A DNA stretch of 64,000 nucleotides from Sphingobium sp. TKS (lineage in GTDB: Bacteria > Pseudomonadota > Alphaproteobacteria > Sphingomonadales > Sphingomonadaceae). Positions within the stretch are counted from its first letter, which is position 1; every line of letters begins with the position of its first letter. A program made the position numbers and the translations under genes. This document shows positions 16,792 to 26,181 of this stretch, one piece after another. The DNA lies in the NCBI RefSeq assembly GCF_001563265.1, contig NZ_CP005086.1, forward strand, positions 62,001 through 126,000, given 5' to 3'. The notes under the pieces were generated by a model. The model did not search any database and had not been told where the DNA came from. It saw only the letters and a program-made list of their open reading frames with translations.

Positions 16792-17553
16792 TCACCGTGG
16801 CGCCATCCGGATGGCGCCATCGAGGCGGATGACCTCGCCGTTCAGCATCGGATTGGCGATAATGCTCTCGACAAGCTGGGCATATTCCTCCGGCTTGCCC
16901 AAGCGGCTGGGATGTGGAACCTGCGTGCCTAGGCTATCCTGCGCGGCCTGCGGCAGGCCCATCAGCATGGGCGTAAGAAAGGTGCCCGGTGCGATGGTCA
17001 TCACCCGGATCTTGTGTTGCGCGAGGTCGCGCGCGACCGGCAGTGTCATGCCGACCACGCCCCCCTTGGACGAGGCATAGGCGGCTTGGCCAACCTGCCC
17101 GTCATAGGCGGCGACCGATGCGGTATTGATGATCACGCCGCGCTCTTCGCCAACAGGATCGGCGGCCGCCAACTTTGTGGCGAACTTGCTGATGACGATG
17201 AAGGTACCGATTAGGTTGATCTCAACCGCCTTGCGAAAGGCATCGATCGGGTGCGGCGCATTGTCCCGTCCCACGGTCTTAATAGCCGGCGCGATCCCAG
17301 CGCAATTGACGAGGATACGCGCGACGCCATGGGCAGCCTCCGCCTCCTCGATCCCGGCGATCACGCTGGCTTCGTCCGTCACATTGACCTTGCAGAACAG
17401 GCCGCCCAGGGCCTGCGCCGTCGCTGAGCCTATTTCTTCGTTAAGATCGAAAATGGCGACCTTGGCGCCGCGCCCCGCCAGCAGCTTTGCAGTAGCGCCG
17501 CCCAGACCTGACGCGCCGCCAGTGACGATCGCGCTTACACCCTGAAACTCCAT
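16792..17553 (-). CDS. SDR, 3-hydroxyacyl-CoA dehydrogenase type 2-like
   Basis: 253 residues. The NAD-binding motif TGGASGLGGAT is at the N-terminus, the NCAG position reads LVNCAGIAPA, and the active site is Ser in INTASVAAYDG and Tyr-x3-Lys in YASSK. An acidic residue after beta-2 (IFDLN) indicates NAD preference. The overall sequence, including PGTFLTPMLMGLP, is that of the HSD10/3-hydroxy-2-methylbutyryl-CoA dehydrogenase subgroup. It lies 22 bp behind the thiolase gene and supplies the oxidation step of a beta-oxidation-like sequence. It is the last gene of the seven-gene minus-strand run. Confidence 0.85.
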   Translation of the reverse strand: MEFQGVSAIVTGGASGLGGATAKLLAGRGAKVAIFDLNEEIGSATAQALGGLFCKVNVTDEASVIAGIEEAEAAHGVARILVNCAGIAPAIKTVGRDNAPHPIDAFRKAVEINLIGTFIVISKFATKLAAADPVGEERGVIINTASVAAYDGQVGQAAYASSKGGVVGMTLPVARDLAQHKIRVMTIAPGTFLTPMLMGLPQAAQDSLGTQVPHPSRLGKPEEYAQLVESIIANPMLNGEVIRLDGAIRMAPR

Positions 17554-17575
17554 GGCTTTTATCCTGTTCTAAAAA

Positions 17576-18760
17576 TCAGACGAGTTCGACGGCCATGGCG
17601 GTGGCTTCGCCCCCGCCGATGCACAGACTGGCGACACCGCGCTTGAGCCCGCGAAGTTCCAGCGCGCCCAGCAAAGTCGCCAGGATGCGCGCGCCCGACG
17701 CACCGATCGGATGGCCAAGTGCGGTCGCCCCGCCATTGACGTTCAGCCTGTCTTCGGAAATACCCAAATCGCGCGCGGCGATCATCGGCACGAGGGCGAA
17801 GGCTTCGTTGATCTCGAACAGATCGACATCGGACACGTCCCAGCCCGCTTTGGCCAGCAGTTTGCGGATCGCGGGAACCGGCGCAGTCGTGAATTTGGCG
17901 GGCTCATGGGCATGGGCGGCCGTGGCGATCACCCGTGCCACGACCGGTAGGCCGAGCTTCTGCGCGACGCTCTGCCGGGTCATAACCAGCGCCGCGGCGC
18001 CATCAGAAATGGACGACGCGTTGGCGGCGGTGATCGTGCCGTCCTTGATGAAGGCGGGCTTGAGCGTCGGGATCCTTTCCGGCTTCGCCTTGCCGGGCTG
18101 CTCGTCAGTGTCGACGACCACGTCGCCGCCCCGGTTGCCGACCGTCACGGGCGCGATCTCGCGCGCGAAAGCGCCGCTGGCGATCGCGGCATTGGCGCGG
18201 CCGAGCGATCGGATCGCGAAATCATCCTGCTGCGCGCGCGTGAACTGATAGTCGCGCGCCGCGTCCTCGGCGAAGACGCCCATCGCCTTGCCTGGCTCAT
18301 AGGCGTCCTCCAGCCCGTCCATCATCATCGTGTCGATGATCCGGTCATGGCCGATGCGGGCGCCGCCGCGATGCTTGGGCAGGGCATAGGGCGCGTTGGT
18401 CATGCTTTCCATGCCGCCCGCTATCGCGACATCGACCGACCCGGCCGCCAGCGCATCATAGGCCATGATCGCCGCCTGCATGCCCGACCCGCACATCTTG
18501 TTGACCGTGGTGGCCTCGACCGACTGTGGAAGGCCGGCGCTCAGCGCCGCTTGGCGCGCGGGCGCCTGGCCGAGCCCGGCGGGCAGCACGCAGCCCATAT
18601 AAATGCGCTCGATAAGGTCGGGCGCGACGGCGGCGCGCGCCCTGGCCGCCTCGACCGCGGCGGCGCCCAGATCGGTTGCCTTCACGTTGGCAAAAGCGCC
18701 CTGAAAGCCGCCCATCGGCGTGCGGGCGTAGCTGGCGATGACGACGGGATCATGGGACAT
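17576..18760 (-). CDS. Thiolase (acetyl-CoA C-acyltransferase)
   Basis: 394 residues from ATG 18760, placed by an AAGGAG site; longer upstream frames lack one. Active-site Cys is in VNKMCGSGMQA (~Cys90), the His in GHPIGASGARI (~350) and the second Cys in LCIGGGEA near the C-terminus, all canonical. It cleaves a 3-ketoacyl-CoA to acetyl-CoA plus shortened acyl-CoA, or runs in reverse. Its place between two SDRs and downstream of an enoyl-CoA hydratase argues for degradation of a CoA-activated side chain or ring-opened acid. Confidence 0.9.
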   Translation of the reverse strand: MSHDPVVIASYARTPMGGFQGAFANVKATDLGAAAVEAARARAAVAPDLIERIYMGCVLPAGLGQAPARQAALSAGLPQSVEATTVNKMCGSGMQAAIMAYDALAAGSVDVAIAGGMESMTNAPYALPKHRGGARIGHDRIIDTMMMDGLEDAYEPGKAMGVFAEDAARDYQFTRAQQDDFAIRSLGRANAAIASGAFAREIAPVTVGNRGGDVVVDTDEQPGKAKPERIPTLKPAFIKDGTITAANASSISDGAAALVMTRQSVAQKLGLPVVARVIATAAHAHEPAKFTTAPVPAIRKLLAKAGWDVSDVDLFEINEAFALVPMIAARDLGISEDRLNVNGGATALGHPIGASGARILATLLGALELRGLKRGVASLCIGGGEATAMAVELV

Positions 18761-18874
18761 GATAGTTCTCCTTAGGTCGGCGTCGGCAATCGTCAGATAG
18801 GGTTTTGTCGACATGCACGTCCTACCAAATATAACGGATTGAACAGCGAGCAGTGATCTCGATTTCGCTGGCAA

Positions 18875-19630
18875 TCACAGCGTCCACCCGCCGTCCGCCG
18901 CATAGCTGCCGCCGGTCAGGAAGCTAGCGGCGTCCGATGCAAGAAAGACGATGAGGCTAGCGATCTCTTCAGGTCGCCCAGGCCGCGGGATAGGAAGCCC
19001 TTTTGCGAACTGCGCAATGGTTTCAAATGCCTGGTCATCGCCTCTAGGGCGCACCATTGGCGTATCCACCAGGCCCGGATGCACCGAATTCACTCTTATG
19101 CTTAATGCGGCGAGATCGAGCGCAGCCACTTTGGTCATGCCCGTCACGGCATATTTGCTCGCGACATAGGCGATCGCCCCACGCTCCGGTTGCAGACCCG
19201 CAACAGAGGAAATGTTCACGATCGCCCCGGCGCCCGCGCGGCGCATGGATGGCACCACCGCCTTCATCCCCAGAAAGCAGGAGAGCTGATTGATCTCGAC
19301 GACCCTTCTATAGTCGGCCTCGCTAACTTGATCGAGCGGCATGATCGGCGCCGTCGTTCCAGCATTGTTTATGAGAATGGAGACCGGACCGAAGCGGTCT
19401 TCCGCAACGCGCACGACATTTTCCCATTCGCCGGACCTGCTGACGTCATGCATCATGAAGTGCGCATTGTCGCCAATAGCGACCGCGACCTTGACGCCCT
19501 CCGTCTGCTGTGTGTCAGTCAGCAATACCGTGGCGCCCAGAGCCGCCAGCGAACGCGCCGTTGCCGCGCCGATCCCGCCCGCGGCCCCGGTAACGATAGC
19601 GATACTGCCTTGCATGGAAACCTGTTCCAT
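18875..19630 (-). CDS. SDR family oxidoreductase
   Basis: 251 residues from ATG 19630 (AGGA upstream). It has TGAAGGIGAATA for cofactor binding, NNAGTTAP, the Ser in VNISSVAGLQ and YVASK. The residues after beta-2 (LTDTQQ) favour NAD. The C-terminal PMVRPRGDDQ and GGSYAADGGWTL segments resemble 3-alpha/20-beta-hydroxysteroid-dehydrogenase-like SDRs; the substrate is not predictable. The gene lies 114 bp upstream of the thiolase and 74 bp downstream of the 2-hydroxyacid oxidase gene. Confidence 0.8.
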   Translation of the reverse strand: MEQVSMQGSIAIVTGAAGGIGAATARSLAALGATVLLTDTQQTEGVKVAVAIGDNAHFMMHDVSRSGEWENVVRVAEDRFGPVSILINNAGTTAPIMPLDQVSEADYRRVVEINQLSCFLGMKAVVPSMRRAGAGAIVNISSVAGLQPERGAIAYVASKYAVTGMTKVAALDLAALSIRVNSVHPGLVDTPMVRPRGDDQAFETIAQFAKGLPIPRPGRPEEIASLIVFLASDAASFLTGGSYAADGGWTL

Positions 19631-19704
19631 TATCTGTCCTATCTGTAAGGAGCCAGACGTTCCGACGCCTTGAAAATCGTTGAGAGCAACTATCGAACCC
19701 GTGG

Positions 19705-20892
19705 TCAGATTTCCGGCGCAGCGCCGCGATTGGCCGTGGACGCGGCAAAGGCGCTCAAGCTGTCGCGGCCGATCTGGGAGAGGGACGTCGCGCCCGTCAG
19801 CGCCATGCCGACCCGCATCTCCGCCTCCAGCAGGGTCAGCATGTTGGCAACCGCCTTTTCGCCTCCGCCTGCCAGGGCGTAGGCCCATGCGCGTCCCAAC
19901 AGCACGGCCTTGGCACCAAGCGCCAACATCTTCACGACATCGAGGCCGGAGCGGACACCACCGTCTGCCATGATGACCGTATCGTCGCCAACGGCATCGG
20001 CAATCACAGGAAGCGCGCGCGCCGTCGACAACACGCCATCAAGCTGACGGCCACCGTGATTGGAAACGACAATGCCATCCACGCCGTTCCGCACGGCCTC
20101 TCGTGCATCCTCGGGGTCCAGAATACCCTTCAAGATCACATGACCCTTCCATTCCGAACGGATAAAATCCAGATCCTTCCAGCTCGTCGCCGGATCGAAA
20201 TTGTTGCGCATCCAGGCAAAGAAATCTTCCAGGCCGGTATTACCTGCCAGGATCGGCGCGACGTTCCCCAGATGATGCGGACGACCCCGGATACCGACAT
20301 CCCATGCCCAACCCGGGTGCGTCATTCCCTGCCAAAGCCGGCGTATCTGCCCCGCGAGCCCCGAAGCACCTGCCAGCCCGCTGCGATAATCGCGATAGCG
20401 CGTGCCGGGCACCGGCATGTCCACGGTAAAGACCAGGGTCGTGATGCGTTGGGCCGCCGCCTGGGCCATAAGATCGCGCATGAAGGCCCGATCCCTGATC
20501 ATGTAGAGTTGGAACCAGATCGGCTTCGTGACGGAACCGGCGACTTCCGGCAGCGAGCAGGCCGAAACGGTGGAAAGCGTGAACGGCACATCCGCAGCTT
20601 CCGCCGCACGCGCAGCCTGCACTTCACCCCGGCGCGCGTTCAATCCTGCAAGACCGATCGGTCCCAGAGCGACTGGCAGATTCAGGCGCTGTCCAAGCAA
20701 GGTCGTACCAAGATCGATGACGGAGACTTCGCGCAGTATACGCTGGCGCAGCGCGATCTGCTCGAGGTCCGCCACGTTGCGGCGAAGGGTCGATTCGGCA
20801 TAGGATCCACCGTCCATATATTCGAACAGAAATGGCGGAAGACGCCGACGGGCGAGTTCGCGATAGTCCGAGATCGACGCCGCCTTCATCAT
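19705..20892 (-). CDS. FMN-dependent 2-hydroxyacid oxidase/dehydrogenase (LldD/MdlB family)
   Basis: About 395 residues (tandem ATGATG at 20892/20889, GAAAGG upstream). FMN barrel motifs are [68 protein letters not shown], the catalytic His in [10 protein letters not shown] and [21 protein letters not shown]. The family oxidises L-2-hydroxyacids (lactate, mandelate, glycolate) to 2-oxoacids. In this setting it may oxidise a hydroxyacid pathway intermediate. A membrane-insertion loop like that of MdlB ([17 protein letters not shown]) is present. Confidence 0.85.
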   Translation of the reverse strand: MMKAASISDYRELARRRLPPFLFEYMDGGSYAESTLRRNVADLEQIALRQRILREVSVIDLGTTLLGQRLNLPVALGPIGLAGLNARRGEVQAARAAEAADVPFTLSTVSACSLPEVAGSVTKPIWFQLYMIRDRAFMRDLMAQAAAQRITTLVFTVDMPVPGTRYRDYRSGLAGASGLAGQIRRLWQGMTHPGWAWDVGIRGRPHHLGNVAPILAGNTGLEDFFAWMRNNFDPATSWKDLDFIRSEWKGHVILKGILDPEDAREAVRNGVDGIVVSNHGGRQLDGVLSTARALPVIADAVGDDTVIMADGGVRSGLDVVKMLALGAKAVLLGRAWAYALAGGGEKAVANMLTLLEAEMRVGMALTGATSLSQIGRDSLSAFAASTANRGAAPEI

Positions 20893-20961
20893 ATGCCTTT
20901 CATGCAGGCGGCCCAAAGCCACCGTACAACAACAAATCCGCTTCCCAACATGCGCCTGACG

Positions 20962-21747
20962 CTATGATCTTGCCGCGAATGCCTCGACTGCGGCATGATA
21001 TTCGGACGATTCATGGGACATGGCCTGGAAGGCCGCAGCCAGCTCAAGGATGGTCGGGAGTTCAGCCATCCGGCTCTCTTTCAGAAGACGCTTGGCGAAA
21101 CGCACGGCTTGAGGCGGATTGGCGGCCACCCGTTCGGCAAGCAGCCTTGCCTCGGCCATCAGGTCGCCGTCGGGCACGACCTGCGAAATCAATCCGATGG
21201 CGGCCGCCTTGTCCGCAGTGATGGCCTCGCCGGTCGCGATCATTTCGACGGCATGCGCGTAATCCACGACCCTCGGCAAAATCCAGGTTCCGCCGTCGCC
21301 GGGAATGAGACCCAGTTTAACGAAACTGGAAGCAAAACGGGCGCTAACCGCACCGATGCGCATGTCGCAATAGGCGGCAATGCCGCATCCCAGGCCGATC
21401 GCCGGACCATTCACGGCGGCGATCGTTATCAGTTCGGCGTCCATGAGCGCCAGCGGAATACGCTGAACACCCCGCTTGTAGTTGCCGCGCGTGGCGGCGG
21501 ACGAGTCGAGCGGTCCGATCCCATATCGTTCCTTCATAGCTTTCAGGTCGCCGCCCGCGCAGAAAGCCGATCCGGCACCGGTCAGTATCAGGACCGAGAC
21601 CTCCGCATTGTGCGCCGCTAACTCGATCGCCGTGACCAGATCATCACAGTCCTGGTGCGTCGCGATCGCATTGCGGGTCTCGGGACGCGACAGTGTAACG
21701 GTCGCGATCCGTCCATCGATCTCCAGCTTGGCAAAATTCCCCATCAT
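20962..21747 (-). CDS. Enoyl-CoA hydratase/isomerase (crotonase)
   Basis: 261 residues. The oxyanion-hole stretches are present in standard form: SAFCAGGDLKAM and VNGPAIGLGCGIAAYCDMRI, followed by ASSFVKLGLIPGDGGTWILPR. This marks an ordinary crotonase fold acting on acyl-CoA thioesters; whether the reaction is hydration, isomerisation or ring C-C cleavage cannot be read. It stands between the flavin monooxygenase and the 2-hydroxyacid oxidase genes. Confidence 0.85.
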   Translation of the reverse strand: MMGNFAKLEIDGRIATVTLSRPETRNAIATHQDCDDLVTAIELAAHNAEVSVLILTGAGSAFCAGGDLKAMKERYGIGPLDSSAATRGNYKRGVQRIPLALMDAELITIAAVNGPAIGLGCGIAAYCDMRIGAVSARFASSFVKLGLIPGDGGTWILPRVVDYAHAVEMIATGEAITADKAAAIGLISQVVPDGDLMAEARLLAERVAANPPQAVRFAKRLLKESRMAELPTILELAAAFQAMSHESSEYHAAVEAFAARS

Positions 21748-21801
21748 TCACACTTTCTCGTTCAGGCTTTCACCTTAGTGCCACAACATTGTCGGTCCTG
21801 G

Positions 21802-23421
21802 TCAGCGACCGGTCACTTGCTCCAGGATCGATTTGGCATCATCGGGTATGACATCGCCGCGCCAAGCTACATGGTGATCCGGCCTTACCAGGACGAACCG
21901 CTTTTCCAGCATCCGAATGGCCGACTCTTGCGTTACCATGAGGGTGCTGAGCGGCACCGCCAATCCTTCTGCGGCTGCCACGAAAGGCGCTGGGTCGCCG
22001 CCATCGGAGACGAGCAGGGTCAGTTCGAGGCCCAGGTCATCGTAAAGAGGATGCCCCTCGCCCAGATATATCAGGGGCAGGCGCGACCCCGGCCAGGTCG
22101 TTGGCGTGCAGCGCACAGGATCGAACAAGGGGGCGACACCCATTTCCGGGACGATCACTGGAGAGTTGGCATAACGATAGCCATGCTCGATCCCCCAACT
22201 TTCATTCTCGGCATTGCCGAGCGCCTTGATCGCCGCTCCCAGATTATCCCGCGTTCCCGCGCCATCCGGACTGTCGAGACCGCCTTCCTGGTTGGCTTCA
22301 GCCTTTAGGATTAAATCCCTAATCTTCACGCGTACCTCGGCATGGCGCCGGGTCGCCGCGCGGTTCTGGATCGCGATCTGTTGCCTCTCCGTTTCATAGC
22401 TTGGCAACAGCGCGGGCCCGCCCCAGCCATTCACCATCGCCGCCAGCTTCCAACCCAGATCGAACGCATCGCCGATGCCTGTGTTCATGCCATAGCCGCC
22501 GGTCGGAATGACCTGATGCGCGGCATCGCCCGCGAGTATGACGCGATCAACGATATAGCGTTCGGCGATTATCTGATGCGCCGACCAAGGATTTGCGAGC
22601 ACTATCTCGAAATCGAAATCCTGCCCGACCCACTGCCGCAGCTTTTTTGCTGGGTCCAGGCTGCTCTCATCGGTTCCCGGCGGCAGGGGCATTTGCACGG
22701 TCCAGGTTTCGACCCCGTCCTGGATGATCAACGATCCAGACACCGTTTGAAAATGATATGCCGCTCCGAATCGCGCGATCACGGCGTGATCGCGGGACTT
22801 GAAGTGGATCATGTACATGCGGATGACGGCGGGCTGGCCTTCGGATTCCACGCCGATGCGGCGACGCACCGTGCTGCCGCCGCCGTCACATCCCGCCAGA
22901 TACTGGGATCGCAGCGCCACGGTTTCACCCGACTTGGAGCGAACGGTAGCGGTAACGCCATCCTCGTCCTGCTCCAGTCCTTCGAGCGCCCAGCCGAAAC
23001 GGACATCGATCAGGGGATTTTCGTCGATCGCCTTTTTAAGAACCGGCTCGAGAATGACCTGCGAAACGCGCATGCTGGGTTCGGCCGTATCGGTGCCGTC
23101 ATCGGTCGCAATCGCGGTAGCGCGCTTCTCATCGGGCGTAGGATAGGCAAAGCGATGGAGGACATGACCGCTAAGGCTGGTCGCCCAGACGACATCGAGC
23201 GGCTGGTCCGGCGGAACGCCGACAGCCCGAAGCTTATCCACGATACCAAGTGTCCGAAAGAGCTCCATGCTACGTCCGTTGGTCAGGTCCATCTTGGGAT
23301 AGGTGGTCGTATTTTCGTTGCGCTCGACGATTATCGACTGCACGCCATGATGCGCCAGCACGAGGGCAAGCGTCATGCCGACGGGCCCGCCGCCGGCAAT
23401 CAAAACTGGGGCGTCTATCAT
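21802..23421 (-). CDS. FAD-dependent monooxygenase (PheA/TfdB/MhpA type)
   Basis: 539 residues from ATG 23421 with a GGTGAGGAG site. FAD motifs: IAGGGPVGMTLALVLAHHG at the N-terminus, LAGCDGGGSTVRRRIG (DG motif, ~170-185) and LAGDAAHQVIPTGGYGMNTG (~290-310), then a thioredoxin-like C-terminal domain. This is the group-A flavoprotein hydroxylase family acting on phenols or enolisable substrates with NAD(P)H and O2. The start lies two bases from the stop of the FAH gene upstream, so the two are tightly coupled; oxygenation followed by FAH-type hydrolysis is a common pathway pairing. Confidence 0.9.
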   Translation of the reverse strand: MIDAPVLIAGGGPVGMTLALVLAHHGVQSIIVERNENTTTYPKMDLTNGRSMELFRTLGIVDKLRAVGVPPDQPLDVVWATSLSGHVLHRFAYPTPDEKRATAIATDDGTDTAEPSMRVSQVILEPVLKKAIDENPLIDVRFGWALEGLEQDEDGVTATVRSKSGETVALRSQYLAGCDGGGSTVRRRIGVESEGQPAVIRMYMIHFKSRDHAVIARFGAAYHFQTVSGSLIIQDGVETWTVQMPLPPGTDESSLDPAKKLRQWVGQDFDFEIVLANPWSAHQIIAERYIVDRVILAGDAAHQVIPTGGYGMNTGIGDAFDLGWKLAAMVNGWGGPALLPSYETERQQIAIQNRAATRRHAEVRVKIRDLILKAEANQEGGLDSPDGAGTRDNLGAAIKALGNAENESWGIEHGYRYANSPVIVPEMGVAPLFDPVRCTPTTWPGSRLPLIYLGEGHPLYDDLGLELTLLVSDGGDPAPFVAAAEGLAVPLSTLMVTQESAIRMLEKRFVLVRPDHHVAWRGDVIPDDAKSILEQVTGR

Positions 23422-23422
23422 G

Positions 23423-24286
23423 TTACTCCTCACCTGTCGGACGTTCGTTGACTACGATATTCTCAATGGCGCCAATGGACTGGATTTCGACCTTAACCGT
23501 GTCGCCTTCGCGCAGGAAGCTGGGCGGCTTCATGGCGGCCCCCACACCGCCAGGCGTTCCGGTGTAGATGACATCGCCCGGTTCGAGCGTCATCGCCTTG
23601 CTGAGATGTTCGATCTGCGCCCAGCAGTCGAAGATCATGTTGCGCGTATTAGAATTCTGCCGGAGTTGCCCGTTGACATGGCTTTTGATGTCCAGTTCAT
23701 GCGGATCGATATCCGTGGCGAGCACGATCCACGGTCCAAATGGTGCGTGTGTGTCGAATGATTTGCCGATGGTGTGCTGGCCACCCATGCGCTGCCAGTC
23801 GCGCACGCTGACATCATTTCCCACGCAGTAACCGAATACCACGCCAGCCGCCGCCTCGCGCGACACATGCCGGCATCGCTGCCCGATGATCATTACCAGT
23901 TCGGCTTCATAGTCGATTTCTTCAGAAACCATTGGCCGCTCGATCGGGTCAAACGGACCTGCGACAGCTGTCGCAGGTTTGGCGAACCAGATTTGATGCG
24001 CGGGAGGCGCCATGCGCGCCTCATCGATATGGGTCGCATAATTCATGCCTATCCCGCAGATCTTGCCGGGACGCTCAATGGGCGCATGCAGCCGGCATTG
24101 CTCCAGGCGGCAATCGTTCTCACCGCGGACCGCCTCCACCAAAGGCGCATAGGTCGGCCAATTCGCAATGAGATCAATCATATCCGAAATCTGCGGAACC
24201 CGATGCGTCAGAGATGTCACCGCATCCCCATCGACCACGCCTAACTGTATGGGACCATTCCCCACAGAGAACCGTGCAAGCCTCAT
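23423..24286 (-). CDS. Fumarylacetoacetate hydrolase family protein (intact copy)
   Basis: 287 residues from ATG 24286 with GGGAGGGG upstream. The FAH catalytic domain shows the metal-binding acidic set in IDYEAELVMIIG, GYCVGNDVSVRDWQ, and GDVIYTGTPGGVGAAMKPP. Members hydrolyse or tautomerise 2-oxo/4-oxo-acids such as fumarylpyruvate or hydroxyheptadienedioate. First gene of the minus-strand run, it diverges from the CoA-transferase across 166 bp that carry operator-like site 24397. A second FAH gene, split by an insertion sequence, lies at 33947-36382. Confidence 0.85.
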   Translation of the reverse strand: MRLARFSVGNGPIQLGVVDGDAVTSLTHRVPQISDMIDLIANWPTYAPLVEAVRGENDCRLEQCRLHAPIERPGKICGIGMNYATHIDEARMAPPAHQIWFAKPATAVAGPFDPIERPMVSEEIDYEAELVMIIGQRCRHVSREAAAGVVFGYCVGNDVSVRDWQRMGGQHTIGKSFDTHAPFGPWIVLATDIDPHELDIKSHVNGQLRQNSNTRNMIFDCWAQIEHLSKAMTLEPGDVIYTGTPGGVGAAMKPPSFLREGDTVKVEIQSIGAIENIVVNERPTGEE

Positions 24287-24396
24287 TCCACCCCTCCCGA
24301 GCTCATGTGAACCCTGTTTGAATGAGCAGTAAATCATCAAGCACAACATTTCAATGCCTATAAATTGCTTGCATGTAACCATTTTCGTCGCAATTA

Positions 24397-24413
24397 TACT
24401 GATTTACTGATCA
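24397..24413 (-). promoter_or_regulatory. Operator-like 17-bp motif, site a (FAH / CoA-transferase divergent promoter)
   Basis: Read on the minus strand it is TGATCAGTAAATCAGTA, 15 of 17 identical to the site at 47135. It stands in the 166-bp divergent region, 40 bp before the CoA-transferase start and 111 bp before the FAH start, where one bound regulator could control both directions. Confidence 0.5.
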
Positions 24414-24452
24414 ATAAAGTTCCACGCTTGAGCTTAAGATAGAGGAGCCGGG

Positions 24453-25610
24453 ATGTTACCCCTTAGCGGAATTCGCGTGATCGAGTTGGGCGCAGTAGTT
24501 CTCGGCCCTTATGCAGCCCAGTGGCTTGGCGATCTGGGCGCGGAAGTCATCAAGGTGGAAGCGCCGACCGGCGATTCCACACGCCGGACCGGGCCGACGG
24601 CGGAGTTCGGCATGGCATCCCTGTTCCTTGGCCTGAATCGCAACAAACGCAGCATTGTCCTGGACCTCAAGACCAAGGCTGGAAAGGAGGCTCTTTTACG
24701 GCTTGTCGATACCGCCGACGTGCTTTTGCATAACAACAGGCCGCACAAGATGAAGGCGCTTGGCCTAGACAGCGAGACGCTAATCGCACGCAATCCGCGC
24801 CTTATATATGCGTGCCTCCATGGCTTTGCAGAAAATGGCCCCTACGGAGGCCGCCCTGCCTATGATGACGTGATACAGGGTATGTGCGGACTGGCTGACC
24901 TTATGGGGCAGCAAACGGGAACGCCACGATATCTACCGACCGTGGCCGCCGACAAGACATCAGGCCTGGTCGGGGCAATCGGCATTCTTGGCTTGCTGGT
25001 CCGGCGCGAACGAACCGGCCTGGGAGGGTATGTCGAGGTGCCCATGTTCGAGACGATGGTGGCCTTCACGGCGGTGGAGCATCTTTACGGGCTGAGCTTT
25101 GATCCTCCACTCGGCCAAGGCGCCTATCCACGCGTCATGGTCGCTGAACGTGGCCCGTTTACCACGAAGGACGGTCATATTTGTGTGATGCCCTATACCG
25201 ACAAGCACTGGCAGGACATGTTCAAAGAATGCGGTCGTCCAGACCTGGCCGCTGAACCGCGCTTTCAGGGGATCACATCGAGGACGCAGTACATCACCGA
25301 AATTTACGGCGAACTGGCTCACCAACTGACGTCCAGAACGACCGCAGAATGGCTTTCCACTTTGCTGCGACTGGAAATTCCATGTGCACCGGTGCAATCG
25401 ATCGACGATCTGGTGACCGATCCGCATCTGGAGCAAACCGATTTCTTCGCCATCCTGGACAATGAAACCGGTCCAGGCAAAACGCGCTACGCTGGCGTTC
25501 CGATCCTGTTCGATGGCAATCGCCCGCCCATCGCCCGTCCGCCGCGTCTGGGCGAACATACGGAGGAAATTTTAACTTCGCTCCTGTTCGAAAATGCCAA
25601 GATCGAATAA
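24453..25610 (+). CDS. CaiB/BaiF-type CoA-transferase (class III)
   Basis: 385 residues, with GAGGAG upstream of ATG 24453. It opens with the family N-terminus LPLSGIRVIELGAVVLGPYAAQWLGDLGAEVIKVE and has RNKRSIVLDLK, then the catalytic Asp in TVAADKTSGLVGAI (~170) and PCAPVQSIDDLVTDPHL near the C-terminus. It moves CoA between carboxylic acids and would activate the pathway acid for the beta-oxidation-like genes on the opposite strand. It starts a single-gene plus-strand unit divergent from that operon. Confidence 0.9.
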   Translation: MLPLSGIRVIELGAVVLGPYAAQWLGDLGAEVIKVEAPTGDSTRRTGPTAEFGMASLFLGLNRNKRSIVLDLKTKAGKEALLRLVDTADVLLHNNRPHKMKALGLDSETLIARNPRLIYACLHGFAENGPYGGRPAYDDVIQGMCGLADLMGQQTGTPRYLPTVAADKTSGLVGAIGILGLLVRRERTGLGGYVEVPMFETMVAFTAVEHLYGLSFDPPLGQGAYPRVMVAERGPFTTKDGHICVMPYTDKHWQDMFKECGRPDLAAEPRFQGITSRTQYITEIYGELAHQLTSRTTAEWLSTLLRLEIPCAPVQSIDDLVTDPHLEQTDFFAILDNETGPGKTRYAGVPILFDGNRPPIARPPRLGEHTEEILTSLLFENAKIE

Positions 25611-25701
25611 CGGGTGCAATGAACGATCTGGAAGCGGCTGCGCGGGGCCGTGCATTTTGGGAGATGCCGAAATATTCAGCCGCCGGTAAAGCCTTATGTG
25701 G

Positions 25702-26181
25702 CTATTTGATGATGCAGGCGTGGAAGCTCGCCTGTTTCCATGCACCGTCTTCCTTCACCCACACCTGGGTCGCCATCGCGTTCATGACATGCTCCGCGCC
25801 GGTTCGCACAATGCGGATGGTCTGCTGGAGGCCGCCCGTCATGACGGCCGCTTCCCCATAGATGCGAATGTTCAGATCGCGCCGTTCGACTTTCAGGAAG
25901 TCGATGGCCGCCTCCACGCCCTGCAGATAACCTGTCCGTCCATCGATAGTGCCGATTGCATGGATGTGAACCAGATCTTCCCGGATCAACTGATTAATCG
26001 CCGACATGTCTCGCTCGACTAGCGCGCGACAGCGCCGCTGTTCGCACGCCGCCACTTCTTCAATGGCTTCCGACATTGCCACGTCCATCACCACTCCACT
26101 GATATTATCCAGGCTCATTTGATCGGCGCGCTGATTTCGTGACAACGCTCCGCAAAATGAATACTCAACGTCTTCCGCCAC
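25702..26181 (-). CDS. NTF2-like (SnoaL/DUF4440) small protein
   Basis: Up to 159 residues. The core CRALVERDMSAINQLIREDLVHIHAIGTIDGRTGYLQGVE has the NTF2-like alpha/beta cone pattern used by small isomerases, dehydratases and non-catalytic partners. The start is uncertain: GTG 26181 has GGAGG only three bases ahead, while ATG 26118 lacks a site; both are in frame. It overlaps the stop of the upstream SDR gene by 17 bp if the longer form is used, so the pair is cotranscribed. Confidence 0.7.
   Translation of the reverse strand: MAEDVEYSFCGALSRNQRADQMSLDNISGVVMDVAMSEAIEEVAACEQRRCRALVERDMSAINQLIREDLVHIHAIGTIDGRTGYLQGVEAAIDFLKVERRDLNIRIYGEAAVMTGGLQQTIRIVRTGAEHVMNAMATQVWVKEDGAWKQASFHACIIK

Noticed and set aside
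22342..23451. 369-codon and similar long plus-strand frames opposite the flavin monooxygenase
   Set aside because: Mirror of codon bias; the minus-strand protein carries the FAD motifs.
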